64,000 nucleotides of DNA from Halomonas alimentaria (GCF_009902005.1 NZ_WUTT01000001.1:1328541-1392540), one strand, 5' to 3'. Counted from the first letter of the stretch, positions 45,178 to 54,653 are shown. Notes: generated from the letters alone by a model not told the origin. Numbers and translations are program-made.

Positions 45178-45338
45178 CGGCCTGACGGCGTCAGTAGCGC
45201 TGGTAACTCCTCCTGTGGCCTTGGACAAGCGGCGGGGAACTGGGTGCCCCGCTGTCTCCGAGCATGGATGGCGCCGCGAGGCGTGGCAAGGTGAGTGGTC
45301 GATGCAGGGTCAACGCAGAAGGGGCAATGCAGCCGGGC

Positions 45339-46364
45339 TCACTCCGCGTGGCGATAGACTTGTTCGACGTCCAGGGTGGAGCGGTTGCCCAGGTCCGCGA
45401 AGTGTTCGGCCAGCCACGCCTCGGCGGTGCGTCGGCCCGCGTCGCGCAGGTGGCAGAGGAAGGGCCATTCGGCGTTCATCTTGCTCGACACGGAGAGCTC
45501 GGCGAGCGCCTCGTCGCCACTGATACGGTGAAACAGGGCACCGGCGTAGCAGCCGATGTCGACGCCATGGTCGCCGAGCAGGCGCTGGAGCATGGCGATC
45601 ATGCGCACCTCCTTGATCAGCGAGGCATTGAAGGTGATCTCGTTGAGGCGGTTCATGATCCCCGCGGCACTGGTGGGTACCTCGTCGCGGTAGATGGGGT
45701 TGATCTGCACGATGACGATGTCGCGGGAGCCGCAGTGCTCCATCAGCGGCATCAGCGCCGGGTTGCCGGTGTAGCCGCCGTCCCAGTAGGCCTCGCCGTC
45801 GATCTCCACGGCATGGAATACCGTGGGCAGGCAGGCCGAGGCCATCACCGCGTCGACGCTCATCTCCTCCCGGGCGAAGACCCGCTGCTTGCCGCTGCGC
45901 ACATTGGTGGCGGTGACGAAGAGCTTGAGGTCGGGGCAGCGGCGCACCCGCTCGAAGTCGACCCGCTCGGCGACGATATCGCGCAGCGGATTGAGGTCGA
46001 AGGGGTTGAACTGGTAGGGGGAGACCAGCCGGCTCATCAGGTCCATGGCCACATAGCCGGGGGAGTGGTCCAGGCTCCAGTTGCCGGTGAACATGTCCAG
46101 CGGCGTTCGCCGCACCGGGCTGGCCATGCCGGCGCGGCTCACCGCCTGCCAGAAATCATGCAGGGCCTGACGGGCGGTGTCGCGGTCGCCGCGGGTCAGG
46201 GCGTCGGCCATCACCACGCCGTTCATGGCGCCTGCGCTGGTGCCGCTGATCCCCTCGATCTCGAGGCGCCCCTCCTCCAGCAGGCGGTCCATCACACCCC
46301 AGGTGAAGGCGCCGTGGGCGCCGCCACCCTGCAGCGCCAGGTCGATCCGCTTGGTCTCGCTCAT
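45339..46364 (-). CDS. Patatin-like phospholipase
   Basis: A 341-residue cytoplasmic acyl hydrolase. The oxyanion loop LQGGGAHGAFTWGV lies at residue ~12, the nucleophile serine in GISGTSAGAMNGV near 43 and the catalytic aspartate in YWDGGYTGNPAL near 193; the Ser-Asp dyad is complete. GAGGGT precedes the ATG. Monocistronic; substrate unknown, but family members hydrolyse phospholipids or polyhydroxybutyrate-related esters. Confidence 0.92.
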   Translation of the reverse strand: MSETKRIDLALQGGGAHGAFTWGVMDRLLEEGRLEIEGISGTSAGAMNGVVMADALTRGDRDTARQALHDFWQAVSRAGMASPVRRTPLDMFTGNWSLDHSPGYVAMDLMSRLVSPYQFNPFDLNPLRDIVAERVDFERVRRCPDLKLFVTATNVRSGKQRVFAREEMSVDAVMASACLPTVFHAVEIDGEAYWDGGYTGNPALMPLMEHCGSRDIVIVQINPIYRDEVPTSAAGIMNRLNEITFNASLIKEVRMIAMLQRLLGDHGVDIGCYAGALFHRISGDEALAELSVSSKMNAEWPFLCHLRDAGRRTAEAWLAEHFADLGNRSTLDVEQVYRHAE

Positions 46365-46442
46365 GCTTACCCTCGTTCGGTCGTCAGGCCATGGTGCTGC
46401 GACGCATCATGGCAGCTTCTCGCCGTCGAGGGAAAGCGATGG

Positions 46443-47165
46443 CTACTGCATGGCGAGCTGCTGGCCCTGGTCGCGGTCACAGTCGAGGTAGGCGGAGCTC
46501 GCCAGCCACTCGGGGTCGGGGTAGTAGGCGAACAGGTACTGCTCCTCCTTGAGGCTGTCGATCAGCGGGTAGGTGACCTCCTGGCGTACCGCCGGGCAGC
46601 CCAGGCTGCGGCCGAGGCGGCCGGTCTGCTCGATGAACGATTCGCTGACGTAGTCGGCGCCGTGCATCACGATGGCGCGCTCATAGGCCAGGTGATTGAC
46701 GCCCGGTTCGAGGCCCTCGAGGCGCAGCGAATAGCCGTTGCGTCCATAGTATGTGTTCATGGTGCGGAACAGTCCCAGGCTCGACTGGTGGCTTTCCGGG
46801 GTGTTCGAGAAGCGCGAGGCCAGGGCATCGCCCGAGCCGCGGCCGTGGGAGACGAGTTCCTCGAAGAGCAGGGCCTTGCGCTGCAGGTCGAATACCCACA
46901 GGCGCGGCTCGCTGGAGGGCAGCGAGTAGTCGATGACCGCCAGTCGCTCGGCGTCGGGGTCGGCGCATGAGAGGGCGCTGGCGGCCAGCTTGAGTACCTC
47001 GCGGCTGGCATCCGGTGCCAGGCGTGTCAGGGTCTGCTCCAGGCGCTCGCCTTCCAGTACCCTGGGGTGCAGGGCCTGGGCGAGGGTCGTGTCGGCGAGG
47101 GCAGAGGCGCCCGGTATCAGGCCGGCCGCACAGAGCAGCCAGGCGGGAAGGATCGATCGCAGCAT
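46443..47165 (-). CDS. Murein L,D-transpeptidase catalytic-domain protein
   Basis: A 240-residue secreted protein with signal peptide MLRSILPAWLLCAAGLIPGASALAD. The catalytic region shows VMHGADYVSESF and GRLGRSLGCPAVR, the His and Cys of a YkuD-like active site in the variant family found in many proteobacteria. AGGAG lies about ten bases before the ATG at 47165. It diverges from a larger L,D-transpeptidase gene across only 83 bases, so both are likely coregulated cell-wall enzymes. Confidence 0.88.
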   Translation of the reverse strand: MLRSILPAWLLCAAGLIPGASALADTTLAQALHPRVLEGERLEQTLTRLAPDASREVLKLAASALSCADPDAERLAVIDYSLPSSEPRLWVFDLQRKALLFEELVSHGRGSGDALASRFSNTPESHQSSLGLFRTMNTYYGRNGYSLRLEGLEPGVNHLAYERAIVMHGADYVSESFIEQTGRLGRSLGCPAVRQEVTYPLIDSLKEEQYLFAYYPDPEWLASSAYLDCDRDQGQQLAMQ

Positions 47166-47248
47166 CGCATGTGTCTCCTGGTTTCTCGCTATTATGTAGG
47201 GACGAGCCGGGATGGCCAAGTTAGCAATAAACGATACTGGAGGCGAAC

Positions 47249-48859
47249 ATGCGGCGATCTGTCGCGATAGGCGTGTTGACGTTGGGTATCATGCTGGTTT
47301 CCGGCATGGCCATGGCCCAGCAGCCGACAGCGCAGGAAGGCTCCGTGAGCGCGGTGGAGCAGGCCCTCGAGCAGCAGAATGGAACCCTCGAGGCGTTCTA
47401 TGCGGCACGTGATTTCCAGGCTGCCTGGACCCGCGAGTCACGCGTCGAGGCGCTGGTCGAGGCGATGAAGAAACTGGCTGAGGATGGCCTGGAACCCACC
47501 GACTACGGCGCCGATCGCCTGCTGGCAGAGTTTCGCCAGGCCCAGGCCGGCGATGACATGGCCAGGGGGCGTTTCGATACCCGGGCGACCCGCGCCCTGC
47601 TCACGGCGCTTCGCCATCTTCACCATGGCAAGGTCGACCCCAACAGCATCGATGCCGACTGGGAGGTACCCATCAACGCGCAGCTGCCCCCCATGGGGGC
47701 GATCGTGCGGGCGGTGGACGCGGGAGAGATCACGGCGCTGCTCGATTCGGTACGCCCTGCCTATGCCCCTTACCAGCGGCTGCAGCAGGGACTGGCCCGC
47801 TATCGCCATATCCAGCGTCTGGGCGGCTGGCCGATGCTGCCCGAGGGCGGGCCGACCCTGCGCCTGGGCGAGGCGCACCCCGACGTGGCCATCCTGCGCG
47901 AGCGCCTGGCCCGGGTCGGTGAACTGGAGGTGATGGCGGCGGACCCCTCGATCCTGCCGGCGGCCGACCTGGAGGCGCCGGATCCACGGCGTTTCGATGC
48001 CGACCTGGAGGCGGCGGTCAAGCGCTTCCAGGACCGGCACCTGCTGGAAACGGATGGTGTCGTCGGGCCCCGCACCCGGGCGGCCCTCAATGTGCCGGTG
48101 GGCAAGCGTGTCGACCAGATCCGCCTCAACCTGGAGCGTGCCCGCTGGCTGATGCATGGCCTGCCCGAGGCCTTCGTGCTGGTGGATATCGCCGGCTACC
48201 GGCTCAGCTACTTCCGCCCCAACGGCCAGGTGTGGCGCTCGCGCATCGTGGTGGGCCAGCCCTATCGGCGCACGCCGTCGCTGCGCTCGGAGATTACCCA
48301 CCTCACCGTCAACCCCACCTGGACGGTGCCGCCGACCATCCTGCGCGAGGACGTGATTCCCAAGGTGCGTCGCGATCCGGGCTATCTGGCGCGCCAGAAC
48401 ATGCAGGTGCTGTCGCCCTCGGGGCAGCGCCTAAGCCCCGGCCAGGTCGACTGGTCGAACCCGGGCAACGTGATGATTCGACAGGCCGCCGGGCCCGGCA
48501 ACTCCCTGGGCCAGGTAGTGGTGCGCTTCCCCAACGACCACCTGGTCTACCTGCATGACACCCCGGCCCAGTCACTGTTTTCCCGCGAGCAGCGGGCGTT
48601 CAGCTCGGGCTGCATTCGCGTGCAGGGGGTGCTGGAGTTCGCCCAGTTGCTGTTCGACGATACTGGCAGCGGTCATGACCTCCGCGCCCTGCTGGCGGAC
48701 GGGCGCACCCGCGACGTGCCCCTGGCCGAGACGATGCCGGTGATCCTGCACTACTGGACGGTTCATCCGGACTCCGGCGGGCAGATGGTCTTCCGTCCGG
48801 ATATCTATGAGCGCGACGATGCCCTGCTGCGCGCCCTGGATCGCCCCTTGGCGCTGTAG
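47249..48859 (+). CDS. L,D-transpeptidase, YcbB/LdtD type
   Basis: A 536-residue periplasmic enzyme. Signal peptide MRRSVAIGVLTLGIMLVSGMAMAQ, a scaffold region, a peptidoglycan-binding repeat (FDADLEAAVKRFQDRHLLETDGVVGPRTRAALN, about residue 250-285) and the YkuD domain with HDTPAQSLF and RAFSSGCIRV, whose cysteine forms the acyl-enzyme. It makes 3-3 peptidoglycan cross-links. GGAGG precedes the ATG. The stop codon abuts the stop of the convergent ABC gene with no gap. Confidence 0.93.
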   Translation: MRRSVAIGVLTLGIMLVSGMAMAQQPTAQEGSVSAVEQALEQQNGTLEAFYAARDFQAAWTRESRVEALVEAMKKLAEDGLEPTDYGADRLLAEFRQAQAGDDMARGRFDTRATRALLTALRHLHHGKVDPNSIDADWEVPINAQLPPMGAIVRAVDAGEITALLDSVRPAYAPYQRLQQGLARYRHIQRLGGWPMLPEGGPTLRLGEAHPDVAILRERLARVGELEVMAADPSILPAADLEAPDPRRFDADLEAAVKRFQDRHLLETDGVVGPRTRAALNVPVGKRVDQIRLNLERARWLMHGLPEAFVLVDIAGYRLSYFRPNGQVWRSRIVVGQPYRRTPSLRSEITHLTVNPTWTVPPTILREDVIPKVRRDPGYLARQNMQVLSPSGQRLSPGQVDWSNPGNVMIRQAAGPGNSLGQVVVRFPNDHLVYLHDTPAQSLFSREQRAFSSGCIRVQGVLEFAQLLFDDTGSGHDLRALLADGRTRDVPLAETMPVILHYWTVHPDSGGQMVFRPDIYERDDALLRALDRPLAL

Positions 48860-50716
48860 TCACTCATAGCCCTTGGCCTGGAGGCGGAACAGACGCGCAT
48901 AACGGCCATTGGCGGCCATCAGGCTCGCATGGTCGCCCTGCTCGAGGATCTCGCCGCCGTCGATCACCAGGATCTGGTCGGCGGCGCGCACCGTGGAGAA
49001 GCGGTGGGAGATCAGGATGGTCATCTTGCCCTGGCTGTGGTCGCGGAAGTCGGCATAGACCGCCGCCTCGGCGGCGGCATCCATGGCTGCGGTGGGCTCG
49101 TCGAGGACCAGGATATCGGCGCTCTCGCGCATATAGGCCCGCGACAGGGCGACCTTCTGCCACTGGCCGCCGGAGAGCTCCTGGCCGCCCTTGAACCAGC
49201 GTCCCAACTGGGTGTGGTAGCCGCCCGGCATCTCGGCGATGAAGTCGTCGGCCAGGCCGCGGCGGGCCGCCTCGCGCCAGCGGGCCTCGTCCTCGAAGGC
49301 GGCCACGTCACCGGCGCCGAGGTTCTCGCCGACCTTCATCTGGTAGCGCACGAAGTCCTGGAAGATCACTCCGATGCGCCGGCGCAGCGCCTGGACGTCC
49401 CACTCGCGGAGGTCGTTGCCGTCGAGCAGGATGCGCCCCGTGCTCGGCTCATAGAGCCGGGTCAGCAGCTTGATCAGGGTGGTCTTGCCCGAGCCGTTGG
49501 CGCCCACCAGCGCCAGGCTCTCGCTGGGTCTGATGTGCAGCGAGATGCCCGTGAGGGCAGGCGTCTCGGCGCCGGGGTAGGTGAAGCCCACGTTCTCGAA
49601 GCGGATGCCGTCGCCGGGTCGAGTGCCAGCGGTCAGGCTGCCCTCTTCCGGGGCCACCGGCTGCTCCAGGTACTCGTAGAGGTTCGAGAGGTAGAGGTTG
49701 TCCTCGTACATGCCGCTGATCGAGGTCAGGCTCGCCGAGAGCGCCGCCTGTCCCTGCTTGAAGACCATCAGGTACATGGTCATCTGGCCCAGGCTCAGGG
49801 TGCCGGTGATGGTCTCCACCACCACCCAGGCGTAGGCGCCGTAGAAGGCGACGGTACCCAGCAGGCCGAGCACGAAGCCCCAGCCCTCCCGACGCAGCGT
49901 GAGTCGGCGATCCTCGGCGTAGAGGGTGTCGAAGATCTTGCGGTAGCGGTCGAGCAGCAGCGGTTCCAGGCCGAACAGCTTGACCTCCTTGATGCTGTCC
50001 TCGCGGGCCAGCACGGTCTCCAGATACATCTGCATGCGGGTCTGGGGTGAGCGCCAGCGGAACAGCCGGAAGGCGTCGCCGGAGAACTTGGCCTCGGAGA
50101 TGAAGACCGGCAGGGCGCCGACCACCAGCACCAGCGGCGCCCAGGGAGAGAACTGCACCAGCAGCACCCCGAAGCTGATCAGCGAGATGGCGTTCTGGGC
50201 CAGGGAGAAGGTCTTGTTGACCAGCCCCAGGGGCCGCACCGATGCCTCGCGGCGGGCCCGGGTGAGCTTGTCGTAGAACTCCGAATCCTCGAACTGGGCG
50301 AGGCTCAACGTGCCGGCCTTCTCGAGGATCATCACGTTGACCTTCTGGCCGAGCAGGGCACGCAGCAGCGACTGCTGGGCGGAGAGCGCCCGCTGGGCCA
50401 GGGCGATGGCGGCGATCACGCCGGCCTCGGCCAGCACGTAGCGCAGCACCGGCCACCAGTCGGCCTCTCCGGTGGCCTCGTGGTGCTCCATGGCGGCGAT
50501 CACGGCATCGACGATCAGCTGGCCGAGCCAGGCGGCCACCGCCGGCAGCACCCCGGCCACCAGGGTGGCGATCGCCAGGCCCACGGTGAGCGCCCGCGAG
50601 GTCTGCCACACCAGCACCATGGCGCGGCGGCTGTAGCGGAACACGCCGAGGAAGGCCGTCAGGCGGTTCTCCGGCGGCGGGGCGGGGCGGGGTGAACGCG
50701 TGTGGGGAGATGACAC
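48860..50716 (-). CDS. ABC transporter, fused permease-ATPase (exporter type)
   Basis: A 618-residue half-transporter: a short basic Pro-rich N-terminus, about six membrane helices (residues ~45-330) and an ATPase with Walker A GANGSGKTTLIK, signature QELSGGQWQKVALSRAY and Walker B ILVLDEPTAAMD. The substrate is unknown; the family covers lipids, peptides and drugs. The best start is GTG at 50716, preceded by GGAGAG; the open frame upstream overlaps the M23 gene and is not coding. Confidence 0.88.
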   Translation of the reverse strand: MSSPHTRSPRPAPPPENRLTAFLGVFRYSRRAMVLVWQTSRALTVGLAIATLVAGVLPAVAAWLGQLIVDAVIAAMEHHEATGEADWWPVLRYVLAEAGVIAAIALAQRALSAQQSLLRALLGQKVNVMILEKAGTLSLAQFEDSEFYDKLTRARREASVRPLGLVNKTFSLAQNAISLISFGVLLVQFSPWAPLVLVVGALPVFISEAKFSGDAFRLFRWRSPQTRMQMYLETVLAREDSIKEVKLFGLEPLLLDRYRKIFDTLYAEDRRLTLRREGWGFVLGLLGTVAFYGAYAWVVVETITGTLSLGQMTMYLMVFKQGQAALSASLTSISGMYEDNLYLSNLYEYLEQPVAPEEGSLTAGTRPGDGIRFENVGFTYPGAETPALTGISLHIRPSESLALVGANGSGKTTLIKLLTRLYEPSTGRILLDGNDLREWDVQALRRRIGVIFQDFVRYQMKVGENLGAGDVAAFEDEARWREAARRGLADDFIAEMPGGYHTQLGRWFKGGQELSGGQWQKVALSRAYMRESADILVLDEPTAAMDAAAEAAVYADFRDHSQGKMTILISHRFSTVRAADQILVIDGGEILEQGDHASLMAANGRYARLFRLQAKGYE

Positions 50717-50747
50717 GGGGCTCTCCGGAGGCGGGACAGAATCGAGA

Positions 50748-50769
50748 CGCCCCGCACGATGGCGGGGCG
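50748..50769 (-). terminator. Terminator hairpin after the M23 gene
   Basis: CGCCCCGC-N6-GCGGGGCG between the M23 peptidase stop and the ABC gene start, both on the minus strand. Confidence 0.5.
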
Positions 50770-50801
50770 CAGCGGAACAGCGGGGATGGTACGACGCGCG
50801 A

Positions 50802-52601
50802 TCAGCCCTCGTCGGCCTCCTCGTCGGGATCCGTCTCGGCGGTGCTGGCCACCACCGGGCCGACCTCGCCGGACTGCAGGGCGGCGAGCAGCGGCTCTGC
50901 CTCACGCTGGAAGGCCACCAGTCGATCGCCCGCGAGGCTCTTGTTCTCCGGCAGCTTGACCTTCATGGCGTCGACCTGATTATCGCTGACCAGCACCTCG
51001 TAATGGAGGTGTGGTCCGGTGCTGCGGCCGGTGTTGCCGGAAAGCGCAATACGCTGCCCCATGGTCACGCGCTCGCCGCGGCTGACCAGCGGCTTGGAGA
51101 GGTGCAGGTAGCGGGTGCGGTAGCCGTTGTCGTGGCGGATCACCACGTAGCGGCCCGCGGCGTAGTGGCTACGCACCGACTCGACTACGCCGTCGGAGGG
51201 CGCGGTGATCGGTGTGCCGATCGGCATGGCGAAGTCGGTGCCCTTGTGTGGGCTGATGCGCCCGGTCACCGGGTGCTTGCGACGCGGGTTGAAGTTGGAG
51301 CTCAGCCGGTAGCGACCCTCGAAGGGGTAGCGATTGAAGGCGGGATCGAGGCTCTCGCCCTCCGGAGTGTAGAAGTTGTTGTCGGCACTGTTGCGTACCA
51401 GGGTCAGCGCGGTGCGCTCGCCCTCATACTGAACTGCCAGGATGCGCGGATCGAAGCTCTCGCCGTTGATCACATCGGACTCGACCAGCACCTGAAAACG
51501 ATCGCCGCGACGGGTGTCGCGGCGGAAGTCGAGTTTCTTGCCCAGCACGTGGGTCAGGCGCGAGACCTCGGTGCTGGAGAGGCCGGTGGCCTGGGCCGAG
51601 CGGGTGAAGCTGCCGCTGACGGTGCCGGCGAACAGGCGCTGGGCGGCTTCGCCGGTGTGCTCGATGCTGGCGACCTCGAATGCTTCGCCCTCGCGCTCGG
51701 CGACGAAGCCGCTGCGGGCATCGCGCATCATACGCAGCGAGAGCAGTTTGCCGTCCTTGTCCAGCTGGTAGTCGAGGCGACTGCCGACCCGCCAGCGCTC
51801 CAGCATGTTCCTGTCGGGCAGCTGTTCAAGCAAGGCCAGGACCTCGCTGTAACCCAGGCCCAGGCGGTTCTGGGCCATCGCCGCGAAGGCATCGCCCGAC
51901 TGTACCGTATAGGTCTCCCACTCGGGGACATAGGGCTCACGCGCGGCGATCTCACGTTCGAGAAGCACCGGCACGTCGTCGAGCACGCTCAACTCGCCCT
52001 CGGGGATCTCCTCGTAGGAGGTGGCATCGGCCACCAGGCTGCCGTCGTGGTCAAGCATGCCGCTTCCGATGGTGCCGATCACTGTGGCGATATGCAGGGC
52101 ACCGCGATCTAGCCTGCCGGTCTCCCGAGCAGCGATCTCGCTGGCGATCCGCACGGCCTGCTTGTCCAGGGTGGCGCGGGTCGGTGCCTGGGCCATCACC
52201 AGGGGCGTGTCGCCACTCTGGGTGGCGTCTTCAACAGGGCGGGCCAGCAGCGGAGGTGCGGTGCCTGCGCTGGCGGCACCGGCCTCATCGATGAGTTCGA
52301 GGTCGACCACCTCGCTGACCTTCAGCTGGGTGATGGGCACACGCTGTCGCGTGGCGTCCAGCGCCTGGTTGGCCAGTTCGATGGCGTCACCCACGGGGCC
52401 GCGCTGAAGACTCAGCGAGGGCAGGCGAGAGGTAGCGTCGGCGTCGAGGGGAATGACGACGGTTTCCAGCGACCGGGAGTCGCGCTGGACATCCTGATAG
52501 GTGGTGATGATCTTCTGTGCGCCCAGCACGGTGACCATGGTGGCGACCGGTAACAGCAACAATTTGTGCGTGCGGGGCAGCGAATGGAGGACTCGCAGCA
52601 T
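50802..52601 (-). CDS. M23-family peptidoglycan DD-endopeptidase (MepM-like)
   Basis: A 599-residue membrane-anchored protein: signal anchor near residues 12-30 (HKLLLLPVATMVTVLGA), a disordered linker to ~230, a LysM/OapA-like domain (YTVQSGDAFAAMAQNRLGLGYSEVLALL, ~235-265), and the M23 zinc peptidase with HKGTDFAMP and GPHLHYEVL supplying the metal ligands. MepM-type enzymes cut cross-links to allow wall growth. ATG at 52601 is chosen because it sets the anchor at the normal place; no strong ribosome-binding site is visible. Confidence 0.9.
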   Translation of the reverse strand: MLRVLHSLPRTHKLLLLPVATMVTVLGAQKIITTYQDVQRDSRSLETVVIPLDADATSRLPSLSLQRGPVGDAIELANQALDATRQRVPITQLKVSEVVDLELIDEAGAASAGTAPPLLARPVEDATQSGDTPLVMAQAPTRATLDKQAVRIASEIAARETGRLDRGALHIATVIGTIGSGMLDHDGSLVADATSYEEIPEGELSVLDDVPVLLEREIAAREPYVPEWETYTVQSGDAFAAMAQNRLGLGYSEVLALLEQLPDRNMLERWRVGSRLDYQLDKDGKLLSLRMMRDARSGFVAEREGEAFEVASIEHTGEAAQRLFAGTVSGSFTRSAQATGLSSTEVSRLTHVLGKKLDFRRDTRRGDRFQVLVESDVINGESFDPRILAVQYEGERTALTLVRNSADNNFYTPEGESLDPAFNRYPFEGRYRLSSNFNPRRKHPVTGRISPHKGTDFAMPIGTPITAPSDGVVESVRSHYAAGRYVVIRHDNGYRTRYLHLSKPLVSRGERVTMGQRIALSGNTGRSTGPHLHYEVLVSDNQVDAMKVKLPENKSLAGDRLVAFQREAEPLLAALQSGEVGPVVASTAETDPDEEADEG

Positions 52602-52765
52602 GGATAAAGGCCAGTGAATATAGATAAAGGTAGAAAAAGGCCCTTGAACCATAACCCATGATGGGGGTGCTGCCTAGGCTGTACGCATCCACAGTTGTGC
52701 CGCCCCGGGCGGCTGTGGTGTCCGTGCCGTGGGTGGCAGAAGAGGAAAGTGAACGCTGTTTGCTA

Positions 52766-53677
52766 GGCTTTGTCCGAAAACTCGAATTTGCTAATGTCAC
52801 CTATGCCTCAGCAGCATAGGTGACCCATGGCAGGACGCTACGAGATCTCCGACAATGGTTGGGCCCTCATCGAGGATATCGTGTCGCCGCCGCAAAGGAC
52901 GGGGCGCCCCCGCCGCGATGACCGCCAGGTGCTGAACGGTATCTTCTGGATCCTCTGCTCAGGTGCCAAATGGCGCGATCTGCCAGAGCGCTACGGTCCT
53001 TGGAAGACTGTCTATGATCGCTTCCGTCATTGGCGCGACGATGGCACCTTCGAGGCCATCCTGGCGCGTCTCCAGCTTCGCTTGCGAGAGGATGGCCTGA
53101 TGGACCTGGACACCTGGATGATCGACTCAACGTCGATCCGCGCCACCCGTGCCGCCTCTGGAGGCGGCAAAAAGGGGGACACGAAGAGCCCGTAGATCAT
53201 GCACTGGGCCGCAGCCGTGGCGGTCTGACGACCAAGATCCACATGGTCTGTGATCGGCATGGATGGCCGCTGACCTTCACGCTCTCGCCCGGTCAAGACT
53301 CGGATACACGGCACTTCATCCCGGCCATGGAACACGTTCATCTGCCTGGAAACAGGGGCAGGCCTCGTAAGCGCTGTCGCTACATCGTGGCGGACAAGGG
53401 CTATGACAGCGACCCGCTTCGCCGCTACTGCGATCGGCACCGCATGAAACCGATCATCGCCCGGCGCAAGATGAAGCGAAAGCCGCGTCCTGGCGCCCCA
53501 CGAGGCTTCGACAAGTCTCGGTATCGAGAACGAAACATCATCGAGCGCTGTTTCGGCTGGATCAAAGAACTGCGCCGCGTCTGCACCCGCTACGACAAAT
53601 TGGCCAGCAGCTTCAAAGCGATGGTATGCCTGGCCTGCATAGATCGCTGCTTGCGTGCCAACTTTTCAGACAGAACC
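52766..53677 (+). mobile_element. IS5-family element (IS427-like group), apparently intact
   Basis: The element is 912 bp. Its inverted repeats are GGCTTTGTCCGAAAA on the left and, read on the opposite strand, GGTTCTGTCTGAAAA on the right (12 of 15 identical). Both ends are flanked by TA, from a CTAA-type target, which fits the two-base duplication of this group. It carries one transposase gene in two frames. It inserted upstream of the M23 gene and downstream of the pirin gene; neither coding sequence is broken. Confidence 0.88.
52796..52824 (+). promoter_or_regulatory. Hairpin hiding the transposase ribosome-binding site
   Basis: GTCACCTATGC and GCATAGGTGAC pair perfectly over 11 bases with a seven-base loop, ending two bases before the transposase ATG. 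The ribosome-binding AGGTGA is in the 3' arm. Such hairpins form only on read-through transcripts entering from outside and block transposase translation, as in IS10 and IS50. Confidence 0.6.
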
Positions 53678-53680
53678 TAA
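52827..53680 (+). CDS. IS5-family transposase, expressed by -1 frameshift
   Basis: The first frame (52827-53195) encodes the N-terminal helix-turn-helix and the first catalytic Asp (DTWMIDSTSIRA); it continues in the -1 frame with VDHALGRSRGGLTTKIH, the second Asp (VADKGYDSD) and the Glu (NIIERCFGWIK), so the DDE triad is complete. The join is in GGC-AAA-AAG-GGG-GAC (about 53166-53180), a slippery A/G run like those of other IS5 members. The second frame runs to the last base of the element; its TAA stop (53678-53680) is made of target DNA. Confidence 0.88.
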
Positions 53681-53700
53681 GTATGCATTGGAACGAAGTC

Positions 53701-53724
53701 GGCCGGGGATTGCAACCCCCGGCC
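53701..53724 (-). terminator. Terminator-like hairpin after the pirin gene
   Basis: GGCCGGGG-N8-CCCCGGCC downstream of the pirin stop on the minus strand, 23 bases outside the insertion element. Confidence 0.5.
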
Positions 53725-53744
53725 AATACGTCCCGGGGTGCCGC

Positions 53745-54599
53745 TCAGGCCATGCCTTCGGCGAAGTGGCCGTCGCGATAGTCACGCAGCGCCTGCTCCA
53801 GTTCGTGCTGGTGGTTCATCACGAAGGGGCCGTAGTGAGCGATGGGCTCGCCGTGGGGGATGCCCGTCAGCAGCAGGGCGTCGGCGCCCTCGGCGCTGGT
53901 CAACGCGAGACGGCTGCCCGAGCCCAGCCGCGCCAACTGGCCGGCCGGTACCCGAGTCTCGCCGATGTCGAGCTCGCCTGCGAACACATAGACCAGCAGG
54001 ATCGGGGCATCGGCCTGCAGTGCCATGTCGCCTCCCGCCCCCAGGTGGACATGGGCCACGCCTCCCCGGCCGGCCAGTGCATCCAGCGGCCCATCGACGG
54101 CCTCGCCATCGTCGCGCCGCCAGTGGCCACCCAGGGCGACCAGCCGACTATCGCCCTCGACGAGCTGCGGCATCTCGACGGCGCGCACGTCGCGGTAGGT
54201 GGGGGCGCTCATCTTCTCGCTGGCGGCCAGGTTGATCCACAGCTGGAAGGCGTGCAGGCCCTGGCTGTCGGTGAGTGGCATCTCCGAGTGGATAATGCCG
54301 CGGCCGGTGTGCATCCACTGGGCGTCGCCGGCGCGAATGGTGCTGGAGTGTCCCAGGTGGTCCTCGTGGGTCAGGCCACCGTGGAGTACATAGGTCAGCG
54401 TCTGCATGCCGCGGTGAGGATGCGGCGGGAAGCCGCCGATATAGTCGTCGGGGCGCTCGGAGCCCAGCTCATCGAGCATCAGGAAGGGGTCCAGGCCGCC
54501 GCCGAAGTCGTGGATCCGGCGAATCTTGACGCCGTCACCGTCCTGGCTGGGGCGGCTCGGCTGCAGCTGCTGGACTTGGCGGAGTTGTGATGCGCTCAT
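53745..54599 (-). CDS. Pirin-family protein (YhaK/YhhW-like)
   Basis: A 284-residue bicupin. The metal-binding cupin is the N-terminal one: GGFPPHPHRGMQTLTYVLHGGLTHEDHLG with three histidines and HTGRGIIHSEMP. The C-terminal cupin lacks metal ligands. E. coli YhhW has quercetinase activity and YhaK responds to redox stress. It diverges from a LysR gene, and the three-gene set with the downstream GST matches yhaK-yhaJ-yqjG of enterics. AAGG lies ten bases before the ATG. Confidence 0.92.
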   Translation of the reverse strand: MSASQLRQVQQLQPSRPSQDGDGVKIRRIHDFGGGLDPFLMLDELGSERPDDYIGGFPPHPHRGMQTLTYVLHGGLTHEDHLGHSSTIRAGDAQWMHTGRGIIHSEMPLTDSQGLHAFQLWINLAASEKMSAPTYRDVRAVEMPQLVEGDSRLVALGGHWRRDDGEAVDGPLDALAGRGGVAHVHLGAGGDMALQADAPILLVYVFAGELDIGETRVPAGQLARLGSGSRLALTSAEGADALLLTGIPHGEPIAHYGPFVMNHQHELEQALRDYRDGHFAEGMA

Positions 54600-54653
54600 G
54601 GTGATTGCCTTGTGATCTGTCGGGTCATGGCTGGTATTTTAGGTCGGTTTTTT

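Noticed and set aside
52602..52765. GC-rich hairpin near 52,689-52,718 as an RNA gene
   Set aside because: The stem GCCGCC/GGCGGC with outer CCACAG/CTGTGG is strong, but nothing ties it to a known RNA family and it may simply be part of the M23 promoter region.
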